Origin: an uncultured candidate division Zixibacteria bacterium
GTDB lineage: Bacteria; Zixibacteria; MSB-5A5; GN15; FEB-12
Reading direction: 5' to 3'
DNA: 9,898 bases
Assembly: GCA_913009765.1 (NCBI GenBank)
Contig: CAJVYT010000141.1
Coordinates: 1-9,898, forward strand
Below the pieces are notes generated by a model. That model was not told where the DNA came from. It worked only from the letters and a program-made list of their open reading frames with translations, and ran no database searches. Of this stretch, positions 1-7,528 are shown piece after piece. Every line of letters starts with the position of its first letter. Position 1 is the stretch's first letter. Position numbers and translations under genes: made by a program.

Positions 1-98
1 CGTGCTGCTGTTTTCTTGTTCTGTTCTTTTTTTTTTTTTTAATGATACGGCGACCACCGAGATCTACACTCTTTCCCTACACGACGCTCTTCCGATCT
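1..98. other. Illumina adapter read-through artefact (not genomic)
   Basis: Bases 41-98 match the complete 58-nt Illumina P5/TruSeq universal adapter, beginning AATGATACGG and ending CTTCCGATCT. Bases 27-40 are mostly T and bases 1-26 are low-quality-looking sequence. Read on the minus strand this is the usual pattern of a read running through its insert: reverse-complement adapter, then poly-A, then junk. Genomic sequence therefore begins at base 99. Any open frame entering 1-98 is artificial, including the apparent stop of the asparagine synthase at 77-79. Confidence 0.98.
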
Positions 99-448
99 GC
101 AATAGCGAACATGCCTTTTATCTTTTTAAAGCATTCTACCCCATCTTTCAAGAACAGTTTAAGGATCAGGCTTGCCTCATCGGAGACCTCTTCCCCATCT
201 GGAAGTAATGCATTCAATTCATCAAAGTTATAAATCTCGCCGTTAAAAACAACTGCTGTTTTGTTGGCAAAGATTGCAGGCTGGTTTACTCCGGGAGGGC
301 CAAAAATATCTAAACGACAGAATCCGAGGGAACCCCAAGGGAAATTATGGACTGTATTACCATCAGGACCGCGATGAAGAATAGAGTCAAGCATTCTACG
401 GGTTTTATTTGCTTCACTTGTACCATAAACACCACAAATACCACACAT
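99..448 (-). CDS. asnB: Asparagine synthase (glutamine-hydrolysing), N-terminal part, cut by contig end
   Basis: This is the N-terminal class II glutamine amidotransferase domain of an AsnB-type asparagine synthetase; about 116 genuine residues remain. Removal of Met1 would expose the nucleophile Cys2 (MCGICGVYG). Other family hallmarks are HRGPDG, the GFCRLDIFG stretch followed by QPAI, and VFNGEIYNF. The family is usually about 600 residues, so the synthetase (PP-loop ATPase) domain is missing. The apparent C-terminus after GMFAIA is translated adapter. The ATG shares one base with the stop of the dGTPase-like gene (TAATG), implying translational coupling. Lasso-peptide cyclases belong to the same superfamily, but their amidotransferase domain is usually degenerate, whereas this one looks intact. 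It may make asparagine or transfer ammonia to another acceptor such as a sugar or peptide; the missing half would decide. Confidence 0.93.
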
Positions 449-3096
449 TAAACAATCTCCATAACACCTGCATAGAGCTTCTCATACTCGTCAATCGCTT
501 CTTGGTCTGTAAGGCTGGCGATATAGTCGCATATGCCTCGAGAGAGGAGGCTCTTCCAGAATGGAGTAGCATTTAATACGGGGTTATCTAAAACGCTTCG
601 CAATGATCGGAGTGTTTCTTGTAGCAAGACCTTATCATTTATCATAGCTTTCTTTAAAGAGTATAAAACATCATTATCTTTAATACGTATTAAAAATTTA
701 TACAGATATAATCTTTTTTCGAGTAATGCTTTAATCTCATTCGAGAGCTTATGGAAAAGATCCTCATATTTTTTTGTCTCATCCTTATCCTCATTGGCTA
801 TAAGAGAAAAATTCAAACTTAATACACTCTTGATTAAATCATCATTGGAGGTCTTCGGTGCGGTCTTTTTTAGTTTATTGATAATGTTTCTGAAACATTT
901 TTCTTCGTCATTTTCATAATTACCATAATAGTCAATCAAATTGAAAATAATCATTCTTAAGCATTCATCTGGTAGTTGGTGGGAATTACCAACAAAGGCC
1001 TTAAAAAGCCTCTTTAGAATATAGCCAGCCTTGCCATCGTTTTTTTCTACTGCCTCGCTATGTAGAATCATGTTTTGTTGATTGCTCTTAAATTTTTTGA
1101 GTTCTTTTTCTTTTGTATCCTTGTCGGAGTCTTCATCGGACACAAAACCAACTAAATTAGAAAGCACTTGATTTGCACTATTGCCAAGTGCTTGTTTCCA
1201 CTTTTGGTAAACACTATCAAATTCATTATGATATTCATCAGTCGAAGATTTGGGAACATTGATATTGTCAACGATTGATTTTACTGTGACAGTGTCTGTA
1301 TTGATTGTAGAGTTATTGGCCTGAATAAGTTTTTCAATAAAATAAAATTGAAACAGGTTTAAATCTGTAATTCTTTTCCAGTATTCTTTTTTTGTCGGCT
1401 CGCTGTGGACATCGTCATATACTTCTTTAAAACTTTCCTTTCTGAGAATTGGCTCAATACAATTGATACATTTAATGCACGATACCTTGTCGGTGACACT
1501 ATCAATATCTTTTAGTTTATCCTTAGATTCCTCAGGGTAGTGTTTTTTTAGATATTCAATAAACTTGTTGAATATATTGTAATCTTCTAATTTATCTATT
1601 TTCAATAAATCTTCTAAGTAATAAAAAACAATAAAACAAAAATATTTTTCGTTGACATCAATTGTAAAATATGGCTCCAGCAAACTTTTATTTATATGAA
1701 ATTTATTATCAGAAAGAAGATTTGATAGCTCGTTATCTAGCCACGAGGAAATATATTTCTTGTATTCATCTAGCTCGAAAACATTGTTAATTAGGCAATA
1801 AATATTGATACCGCTACTTTTAAAGTTATTGCTAAAATCTAGGAAATTTAATCGTGTTGATTTTGTAAGTATATCTCTATAAAATTTTACCAGAAAGCTA
1901 CCAAGTTCTTCTTGATTGTTAGTTTTATAAATTTCTTTTACTTTTTTATTAATTTCATCGGGTCCTGCAAAAAACGGCCTGACTAAATCCCTTACTTGTT
2001 CTTTGGCAATGCCCATACTTATTAGATTTTTCTGTATTCCATCCTCCAAGTCCTGCTGCCTTTGTGCTATTTCATCCGCAAGCTCAACTATTACTGCTTC
2101 GACTGATATAAAATCATAATTCTCCTCATTGTCTGCATAAAAGAATTTATAGAAATCTTCTGCATAAAAGCTATTAGGGAATGGATGGTCATATAAGAAT
2201 TTATGCTTCAAATATGAATTTTTATTGTGAATCTTATATTTCCAGAGCTTCGCCATATAACATTTCTGTCGGCAATATATATCATCCAAGCAATCGGGGT
2301 AAATAAAATCTTCTTTGACATAGTCCTCCAGTGAGTCATCAGCCTTTAGGGTTATTTCACCCTTTTTTATTAATTCTCTTGCCTTTTCCTTTGTATCAAC
2401 AGTGGGAAGTTTTGCGCAATACCATGGCTTGCATATTTCATTTTGGGTAGTTTTTTCTAAATCTTTTTTTCCTTGCACATTCTTTTTACACTCTTTTTTC
2501 TCATGAAAATGACAAACAAAAACCCAGTTGCAATGTTCGCATGTTATGAATATTTCATTGTCCATGCCAAATTGAGGTTTAGCCCAAGACATTTCGCTAT
2601 GTGCCGCTGCTCCCCAGAAAATATATGGCCAGATTTGTTCTAGCTTTTCTTCTCCCTTACTTTCAGCAAGCTGCTCAAAATTATTTAATACCCTGAAGCT
2701 TTGAAGATTATGCTTAAACCCGGAGTTGTTAAAATTACAATCAGAAACCTGATCTTTTAATGTGTCGCAATCACACATTATTTCGCGCAGGGTTCTTTCT
2801 CCAACATGTCCAAAAGGGGTATGGCCTATATCATGTGCCAGCGCAATTGCCTCTCCCAAAATTTCATTCAGCTTAAGTTTCTTGCAAATGTCTCTTGCGA
2901 TTTTAGCTACTTCGATAGTGTGGGTTAACCGAGTCCTCACATTTGGACCAGAAAGAGAAAGTATAACTTGAGTTTTTCCCGCTAATTTGCGGAAAGACAG
3001 TGTATTCATTATCTTATTAATGCTTTCCTGAATCAGTTTCTTTTCTTCTTCCATCTTCAGGGTACGAAAATCCTTTAATTCTATGGAGTCAGCCAT
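448..3096 (-). CDS. Large dGTPase-like HD-domain nucleotide hydrolase with Cys/His-rich insertion
   Basis: The N-terminal third matches deoxyguanosinetriphosphate triphosphohydrolases. It has RTRLTHTIEVAKIA (metal ligand His59), ALAHDIGHTPFGHVGE (His88-Asp89), FKHNLQSFR (129-135) and VELADEIAQRQQDLEDG, whose Asp341 completes the H...HD...D metal site. These enzymes hydrolyse dNTPs to nucleoside and triphosphate. At 882 residues it is far longer than the usual 400-500. Between core halves lies an insertion with CEHC at 186-189 and C195, H196, H198, C203, C222 and C227, which could be a zinc site. About 500 C-terminal residues, Lys/Asn/Ile-rich and encoded by very AT-rich DNA, I cannot assign. 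The ATG follows an AAGGG-type ribosome site and overlaps the PHP gene end by 16 nt. It may be a housekeeping or antiphage dNTPase, or a divergent HD hydrolase with another substrate. The fold is firm; the substrate is inferred. Confidence 0.85.
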   Translation of the reverse strand: MADSIELKDFRTLKMEEEKKLIQESINKIMNTLSFRKLAGKTQVILSLSGPNVRTRLTHTIEVAKIARDICKKLKLNEILGEAIALAHDIGHTPFGHVGERTLREIMCDCDTLKDQVSDCNFNNSGFKHNLQSFRVLNNFEQLAESKGEEKLEQIWPYIFWGAAAHSEMSWAKPQFGMDNEIFITCEHCNWVFVCHFHEKKECKKNVQGKKDLEKTTQNEICKPWYCAKLPTVDTKEKARELIKKGEITLKADDSLEDYVKEDFIYPDCLDDIYCRQKCYMAKLWKYKIHNKNSYLKHKFLYDHPFPNSFYAEDFYKFFYADNEENYDFISVEAVIVELADEIAQRQQDLEDGIQKNLISMGIAKEQVRDLVRPFFAGPDEINKKVKEIYKTNNQEELGSFLVKFYRDILTKSTRLNFLDFSNNFKSSGINIYCLINNVFELDEYKKYISSWLDNELSNLLSDNKFHINKSLLEPYFTIDVNEKYFCFIVFYYLEDLLKIDKLEDYNIFNKFIEYLKKHYPEESKDKLKDIDSVTDKVSCIKCINCIEPILRKESFKEVYDDVHSEPTKKEYWKRITDLNLFQFYFIEKLIQANNSTINTDTVTVKSIVDNINVPKSSTDEYHNEFDSVYQKWKQALGNSANQVLSNLVGFVSDEDSDKDTKEKELKKFKSNQQNMILHSEAVEKNDGKAGYILKRLFKAFVGNSHQLPDECLRMIIFNLIDYYGNYENDEEKCFRNIINKLKKTAPKTSNDDLIKSVLSLNFSLIANEDKDETKKYEDLFHKLSNEIKALLEKRLYLYKFLIRIKDNDVLYSLKKAMINDKVLLQETLRSLRSVLDNPVLNATPFWKSLLSRGICDYIASLTDQEAIDEYEKLYAGVMEIV

Positions 3097-3929
3097 TTTT
3101 TCACCCTTTTGATTGCTAAATCTTTAAAGTATTCATCATTTATTAATTCTGATGACTTACCAGGACTATGTTTATCAGAACCAGCGCCTGGTTTCAGCCC
3201 AAGTTCATCACATAACGAAAGAAGGTGCTCTACTTCTTCCCTAGTACTTCCGTCAGAAAACAATTCAACGCCCATGAGGCCTGCTTTAGCTAGCGTGCGA
3301 ATATTTTCTTCAACCTCATCTCTCGATTTTCTACCTATCTGTCCGCCAGATTTTCTATAAGGATGTGCAAGTACTGAAATAGCATTCCAGGCATTAATCT
3401 TTTCAATGAGTTCATCAGGATAAAAAGGCATTGGGCGGACAGTGCCCATAGGAAGTTTTCTTTTTTCTTTTCTTGCTATATCCTCAGCTTCTGTTTCAGA
3501 GATATTCATTGTATTAGAAATAGCTTGTCCAAGCGCAGGCAATCCAAGTATTTCCTCTGGGTGAGCTTTTAATGCCAAAATCTTTTCATAACTTAGAAGT
3601 TCTGGAGTTTTTTTCTTTAATTCTTGGCAAACCTGGAACATACAGCTTTTCTCCATCTTCCTTCTGTCTGCCATATAATCTAAAAAATCTTGCGGCACCT
3701 CATTAAGAAAATAACAGAGAATATGGCATTTATATGCAAACCATTCCAAACCGAGGACAGGCTTTATTCCTCTTTTTTTGGCCTCGGTCTCAAATTCCTC
3801 CCAACCAGCAATAGTCTCATGATCTGTCAGTCCGGCAATATCTTTTGCGGAAAAGAAATCCAACAGTTCTGGAATAGAATACTGCCCATCCGCACTATAA
3901 TAGCTATGTGTATGTAAGTCGATAATCAT
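3081..3929 (-). CDS. PHP-family metal-dependent phosphoesterase
   Basis: A 282-residue PHP-domain protein. The PHP metal-binding residues are visible in order: DLHTHS with His6 and His8, then Ser12 and Asp14, LTDHETIAG with Asp36-His37, Glu62 in LGLEWFA, His69, LAHPYR with His189, Glu222 in GVELFS, and GSDKH with Asp252 and His254. The family folds as a distorted TIM barrel with a trinuclear metal site and includes histidinol phosphatase, DNA polymerase-associated PHP domains and nucleoside 3',5'-bisphosphate or oligoribonucleotide phosphatases. The layout (THSxxSADG start, TDHETIAG, C-terminal GSDKH) most resembles the stand-alone 'PHP domain protein' group rather than HisK, so a small phosphomonoester or nucleotide substrate is inferred. 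The ATG directly abuts the kinase stop (TAGATG) with no clear ribosome site, which suggests reinitiation. The gene overlaps the dGTPase-like gene by 16 nt. Confidence 0.9.
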   Translation of the reverse strand: MIIDLHTHSYYSADGQYSIPELLDFFSAKDIAGLTDHETIAGWEEFETEAKKRGIKPVLGLEWFAYKCHILCYFLNEVPQDFLDYMADRRKMEKSCMFQVCQELKKKTPELLSYEKILALKAHPEEILGLPALGQAISNTMNISETEAEDIARKEKRKLPMGTVRPMPFYPDELIEKINAWNAISVLAHPYRKSGGQIGRKSRDEVEENIRTLAKAGLMGVELFSDGSTREEVEHLLSLCDELGLKPGAGSDKHSPGKSSELINDEYFKDLAIKRVKKWLTP

Positions 3930-4472
3930 CTAAATGGTAGCCAGTATCTGCTGCACGACCCTTTTCAATGGAATTTTGTCTGTCTGGAGTATAACTTCGC
4001 CGTTAACATTTCCAGCCGTCAACTCACACTTCTTGTACAATCTTTCAAGAACTTTTCTTGGAAGCGGGTCAGAACCATCTCGCCGGGATTTGTTACGTTT
4101 TATAACATTATTCAACTTAGCAGTGAGGTGGTAAACACGGATATCGGCTTGGGGCAATTTCTCGACATGACTGTGTTTGAGTTTATCGATTAAGAACTCA
4201 AGATGGGCTGGGATATCAAAGGTGTACTCGATAATTACATCAAAACGTTCACGGAGAAAACTTCTGGCAATTATTGAAGCATGGAATTTGGCAAGCTTTA
4301 ATTTATCTTCGTTAAGTTTTCGTTGATCGATATGGAGGAGTTCATCAACGGAAATGAGCGCAAGCATAGAATTTTTTAAAGTCGAGATAATTTTGCGGGC
4401 GGTAAAAGACTTTCCGACTCCTGGTGATCCCTTTAAAATTATTACCTTATTTAATACAGCAGGTTTTTTCAT
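3930..4472 (-). CDS. Small P-loop kinase / AAA-type NTP-binding protein
   Basis: A 180-residue P-loop protein with a textbook Walker A, GSPGVGKS at residues 15-22, after a hydrophobic strand (KVIILK). A second strand, FDVIIEYTFD, sits where small nucleotide or metabolite kinases carry the substrate-side acidic residues. The segment NNVIKRNKSRRDGSDPLPRKVLERLY resembles a basic lid or LID-helix region. Size and layout fit the loose AAA_33/zeta-toxin-like kinase group, which phosphorylates small molecules, nucleotides or sugars; the substrate cannot be read. The start is well supported: GGGAGGGG lies a few bases upstream of ATG 4472. That site sits inside the 3' end of the upstream radical SAM gene, which the kinase overlaps by 26 nt. 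Phosphorylation of the peptide or of a sugar donor is possible but purely inferred from the operon. Confidence 0.82.
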   Translation of the reverse strand: MKKPAVLNKVIILKGSPGVGKSFTARKIISTLKNSMLALISVDELLHIDQRKLNEDKLKLAKFHASIIARSFLRERFDVIIEYTFDIPAHLEFLIDKLKHSHVEKLPQADIRVYHLTAKLNNVIKRNKSRRDGSDPLPRKVLERLYKKCELTAGNVNGEVILQTDKIPLKRVVQQILATI

Positions 4473-5595
4473 TCATTCCCCTCCCATTAAGTTTTATAAA
4501 ACTATTTGCAGCATATCGGTCAACTTCATAGTGACTTCCATTTGAATATTTGCACCCTCCAAGACATCTATAAAAATAATTGCATGCAATATTATTATCA
4601 AAATCAACACACGTATTATTCCATAAAAAGCTGCGATATTTCTCAAATTCTATCCATTCTGACCAGAAAACCGGCCAACTCACATCAAGAATAGATGGTC
4701 CAACTGCGGTGCCAGTGGGGCAGAATTTGATCCTGCCTTTGTAATCAAGTGGGAGTTGTGCAACCCACATGAAACAACCACGATTAAGTTTGTAAATATA
4801 TTTTAAGGTATCACCCGATGTTTTATGTTTTACCGCTTTATGTTTAAGCCAGCAAAATGGAGTTAATTCTGCATGGACCTCAAGGCCAATATCATAAAGA
4901 CCCGTAGCCATAGCAAGCAACTGGAACCATTCATCATCTCCAAGAAAAATATATTTTCCTCTTTTGCCCTGTCCCATAGGAAGCAGCCTGTTAATATCAA
5001 CAAAACTTATCTCAGCACCAAGGTTATTTTTAAGATATTGAATAAGCAATAAAATGTCATGTGTAACATTTAGAGCATTTGGAGAATACTGAATAAAGGT
5101 CTTGATCCCAGCCGCATTACAATTTTCTACTCCTAAGAGAGCATCATTAAAAGAACCTTTTCTTCCCGCAATTTTGTCATGTATTTTTGGATTAGATGAG
5201 TGAAAAGAGATTCCGACCTCATCAAGGCCTTTATCCTTTAATTGGATACAGGAAGAAATATCGTTGAAAAAGCTACCGTTGCTGACTGCCCTCTGAAAAA
5301 GTCCATAATCCTTACCTATCTCTAGAAGTTCCCCCATAAAGGGCGCAGCAAAAGGCTCACCACCAAGGTATAAGATTTCTTTAGTCCCTGTTTCACCTAT
5401 TAAGGCAATAACTTTTTTTAATCTCTCTGGGTCAGGAGAATCATCGAGGTAAGAACGGTCTGAAGGGTTATAACAGTATACGCAATGATTGTTACAGGAA
5501 TTAGTAACATCCAGCATAATATTTGCCGGTTGTTCAGGTATGTTAAAGAGATATCCGGGTTTAATTTCGTTTGTAAATATATCTAAGAGTTTCAT
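4447..5595 (-). CDS. Radical SAM/SPASM-type enzyme (second in the cluster)
   Basis: A 382-residue radical SAM enzyme. The [4Fe-4S]-AdoMet motif is CNNHCVYC (Cys34, Cys38, Cys41). The SAM-binding LGGEPF follows at 77-82, and VGISFHSS fits a barrel strand. The C-terminal third carries Cys274, Cys292, Cys329, Cys338, Cys344 and Cys348, a SPASM-like set for auxiliary Fe-S clusters. The Cys274-x17-Cys292 spacing is the same as in the other radical SAM protein of this window. SPASM enzymes usually modify ribosomal peptides (thioether, C-C or epimerisation chemistry). Here a Cys-rich peptide gene and a PqqD-like protein are encoded upstream in the same operon, so peptide modification is a reasonable inference. 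It lies 8 nt after the glycosyltransferase and overlaps the kinase by 26 nt. Its last residues include a CC pair (379-380). A non-peptide role remains possible. Confidence 0.9.
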   Translation of the reverse strand: MKLLDIFTNEIKPGYLFNIPEQPANIMLDVTNSCNNHCVYCYNPSDRSYLDDSPDPERLKKVIALIGETGTKEILYLGGEPFAAPFMGELLEIGKDYGLFQRAVSNGSFFNDISSCIQLKDKGLDEVGISFHSSNPKIHDKIAGRKGSFNDALLGVENCNAAGIKTFIQYSPNALNVTHDILLLIQYLKNNLGAEISFVDINRLLPMGQGKRGKYIFLGDDEWFQLLAMATGLYDIGLEVHAELTPFCWLKHKAVKHKTSGDTLKYIYKLNRGCFMWVAQLPLDYKGRIKFCPTGTAVGPSILDVSWPVFWSEWIEFEKYRSFLWNNTCVDFDNNIACNYFYRCLGGCKYSNGSHYEVDRYAANSFIKLNGRGMNEKTCCIK

Positions 5596-5603
5596 GATTT
5601 ATC

Positions 5604-6692
5604 TTAAGAACCAAATTGCATATATAAGTCTGTATTGCTTTTGACATATTTCAGGAAAAGATCTGATTTTAATCTTTTATTATCAACACAAGTTCTCTTA
5701 TTTTCGGAGAAATCAAATTCCATAATGCTTTTTGCATTTACTGTATATAATAAATTGCTAAAATCACCTGTTATCCCCTCATTTTCAATTTTATTAGAAA
5801 TATTAGAGTTGATAATGCATGCAGTGTTACAGAATAATGCTTCCCATATAATATTCGAGAAATCCTCAATTACCCCTTCCTCCTCCCAGCACCATACAAA
5901 CTTACAAGAATTATATATAGCAGGCATTTCATCTGGATTAACAAAACCATTTAGCTTGATTTTGTTTTCAAGCTTCTTTTCGGTTATCTGTTTATAGATA
6001 TCATCCCTATACTTGCCTCCAATTACGAATAACGCTTTTAGTTCTTTATGCTTTATTAACTCCAGAAGTAATTTCAATCCTTTAAGGTGCCAGCGATAAT
6101 TGATCTTGCCGGCAAATAAAATATCATACTGTTTGTCTGATTCCTCTGGCTTAAATATATTAGGATCGGGAACATATCTTGGCATACATTGTACCTTCTC
6201 AGCGTCACTACAAATATCTTTAATTAGATCAATGGAAGAGATATTTGATACTATTGCCGCAGCCTGATCAAAATAAATGCTCATAATATCTCTAAATTCC
6301 TGATCATTACAAAATTTAAGGATATCACTCCCAGCATGTCGGATAAGCAAAGGTTTGTTTAAAGTTTGGGCGATAAAGAGGGCGTCTTTACAGAAAGGCC
6401 ATATATAATTTGTTTCGATCAGGTCAGGAGTAAAATAATTTGTTACTTTAAGGGCCGCATTAATGAGACGATCATCGACTAAACTTGTTTCAGGTATATG
6501 CCATGGAACTTCCTTTTCCTTAACGACAGTAACCTTTGCCAAATTATGCTCATTGGTTGAATACTGACTATCATTGAGCGTTATTACCTGGAATTCAACC
6601 CCATCTTTCTCTAGTTGTTTATATAGCCAATAAGTTTTGGTTGATATCCCGCCTTGCATAGGTGGGTATTTGCCAATCAGCAATATTTTCAT
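5604..6692 (-). CDS. Family 4-type (GT-B) glycosyltransferase
   Basis: A 362-residue GT-B glycosyltransferase. The N-terminus MKILLIGKYPPMQGGISTKT is the acceptor-domain glycine-rich loop typical of GT4 enzymes. The centre has DILFAGKINYRWHLKGLKLL, matching the 'vGrl...KG...ll' strand-turn-helix of the donor domain. Near the C-terminus EGVIEDFSNIIWEALFCNTACI fits the conserved E-x7-E donor-sugar region. No membrane segment is visible, so it is probably cytosolic or peripheral. The ATG overlaps the stop of the barrel-protein gene (ATGA), so translation is likely coupled. Most GT4 enzymes build polysaccharides or glycolipids, but here the neighbours are peptide-modifying genes. It could glycosylate the Cys-rich peptide or its product; donor and acceptor cannot be read from sequence. 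Confidence 0.9.
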   Translation of the reverse strand: MKILLIGKYPPMQGGISTKTYWLYKQLEKDGVEFQVITLNDSQYSTNEHNLAKVTVVKEKEVPWHIPETSLVDDRLINAALKVTNYFTPDLIETNYIWPFCKDALFIAQTLNKPLLIRHAGSDILKFCNDQEFRDIMSIYFDQAAAIVSNISSIDLIKDICSDAEKVQCMPRYVPDPNIFKPEESDKQYDILFAGKINYRWHLKGLKLLLELIKHKELKALFVIGGKYRDDIYKQITEKKLENKIKLNGFVNPDEMPAIYNSCKFVWCWEEEGVIEDFSNIIWEALFCNTACIINSNISNKIENEGITGDFSNLLYTVNAKSIMEFDFSENKRTCVDNKRLKSDLFLKYVKSNTDLYMQFGS

Positions 6693-7528
6693 ATCTTATT
6701 TCTCATTATGATATTAATTGCCTTGCTCCATCCAAAAAGGATCCAAGCTGACCCCTCCTCGATATAATGTGTTGGAAACAACCCGTTTTCTATCTGATTA
6801 TCCTTAATCCACTGAATTCCAGCTGTTAAAGAATCAAGTATTTTATTATCTCCTGAAATAGGATATGAAAGCGCGAGTGCAGCCATACAGATGCCTGTAA
6901 TGAAGCAATCCGTTGGAGCCGGGTGCTTTTTCCACGGACCCCATCCTCCATTTTCTCTCTGTTCATTACGCAGATAATTTACAGTCTTATTAAATAATTC
7001 AGTTGAAAAGCTTGTTTTGTTTTGAAGACGGTTATATGCAAGCAAATACCATGCAGCTTTATAATTTAGTTTAATAGGCGAAGTGATATCCTTATTCCAC
7101 TCCTTTTCTAGCCACTGAATTGCTCCAATATCATCGTGAAAATGAGGCAGTAGATATAATATTTGAGCTGTTATTGGGATACAGGATTTATCTCTCCTGC
7201 AGAATCCCCAACCTTTCCCATTGTCTTTTTCCTTTTCAAGCCAGCTCAATCCAGTTTTCACATTCATTTCAAAATCTTTATTATGAGAAAGACAATAAAG
7301 TGCCCAGACTGAATCTTCACAATCAACCCAACCTCCGTCAGATTTTTGCTCTGATATTATACGATCCAGCAATGTTTCATTATTAGGAGAAACAATATTA
7401 CAATTACTTAATAAGGAAGAAACAAGGATAATTCGTCTTAATGGAAGGTTACGATCTAAAAAATCATCAATAATATTTATTAATGAAGAACTAAGATTAT
7501 CAAAGGCTTGGGGTTTATCTGCATCCAT
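6689..7528 (-). CDS. Alpha/alpha-barrel protein, terpene cyclase/prenyltransferase-like repeats
   Basis: About 279 residues from ATG 7528. It contains repeats of the squalene-hopene cyclase/prenyltransferase-beta barrel: QKSDGGWVDCEDSVWAL (GGW at 65-67), GKGWGFCRRD with ITAQILYLLP, EQRENGGWGPW followed by DCFITGICMAALAL, and NGLFPTHY followed by SAWILFGWSKAI. Such barrels bind polyprenyl diphosphates or terpenes. I see neither a clear DxDD cyclase acid motif nor a convincing Asp-x-Cys...His zinc triad, so activity is uncertain. The open frame can extend up to TTG 7585, but that would overlap the Cys-rich core of the precursor gene and has no ribosome site; ATG 7528, overlapping the precursor stop by 14 nt, is preferred, though it also lacks a strong site. 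It overlaps the glycosyltransferase by 4 nt. In this operon it may be a peptide prenyltransferase or a binding scaffold. Confidence 0.78.
   Translation of the reverse strand: MDADKPQAFDNLSSSLINIIDDFLDRNLPLRRIILVSSLLSNCNIVSPNNETLLDRIISEQKSDGGWVDCEDSVWALYCLSHNKDFEMNVKTGLSWLEKEKDNGKGWGFCRRDKSCIPITAQILYLLPHFHDDIGAIQWLEKEWNKDITSPIKLNYKAAWYLLAYNRLQNKTSFSTELFNKTVNYLRNEQRENGGWGPWKKHPAPTDCFITGICMAALALSYPISGDNKILDSLTAGIQWIKDNQIENGLFPTHYIEEGSAWILFGWSKAINIIMRNKI

Noticed and set aside
2..233. Two plus-strand open frames at the left end
   Set aside because: Both are translations of the sequencing adapter running into the antisense of the asparagine synthase gene.
99..448. Lasso-peptide cyclase (AsnB-like) partner for the YxxPxI peptide
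   Set aside because: The amidotransferase domain has an intact Cys2 nucleophile and glutamine-site motifs, and no B2-type protease is present, so an ordinary glutamine-dependent synthase is more likely. The missing synthetase domain prevents a final decision.
533..919. Plus-strand 128-residue frame inside the dGTPase-like gene
   Set aside because: It is the antisense shadow of a strongly supported coding region and shows no domain.
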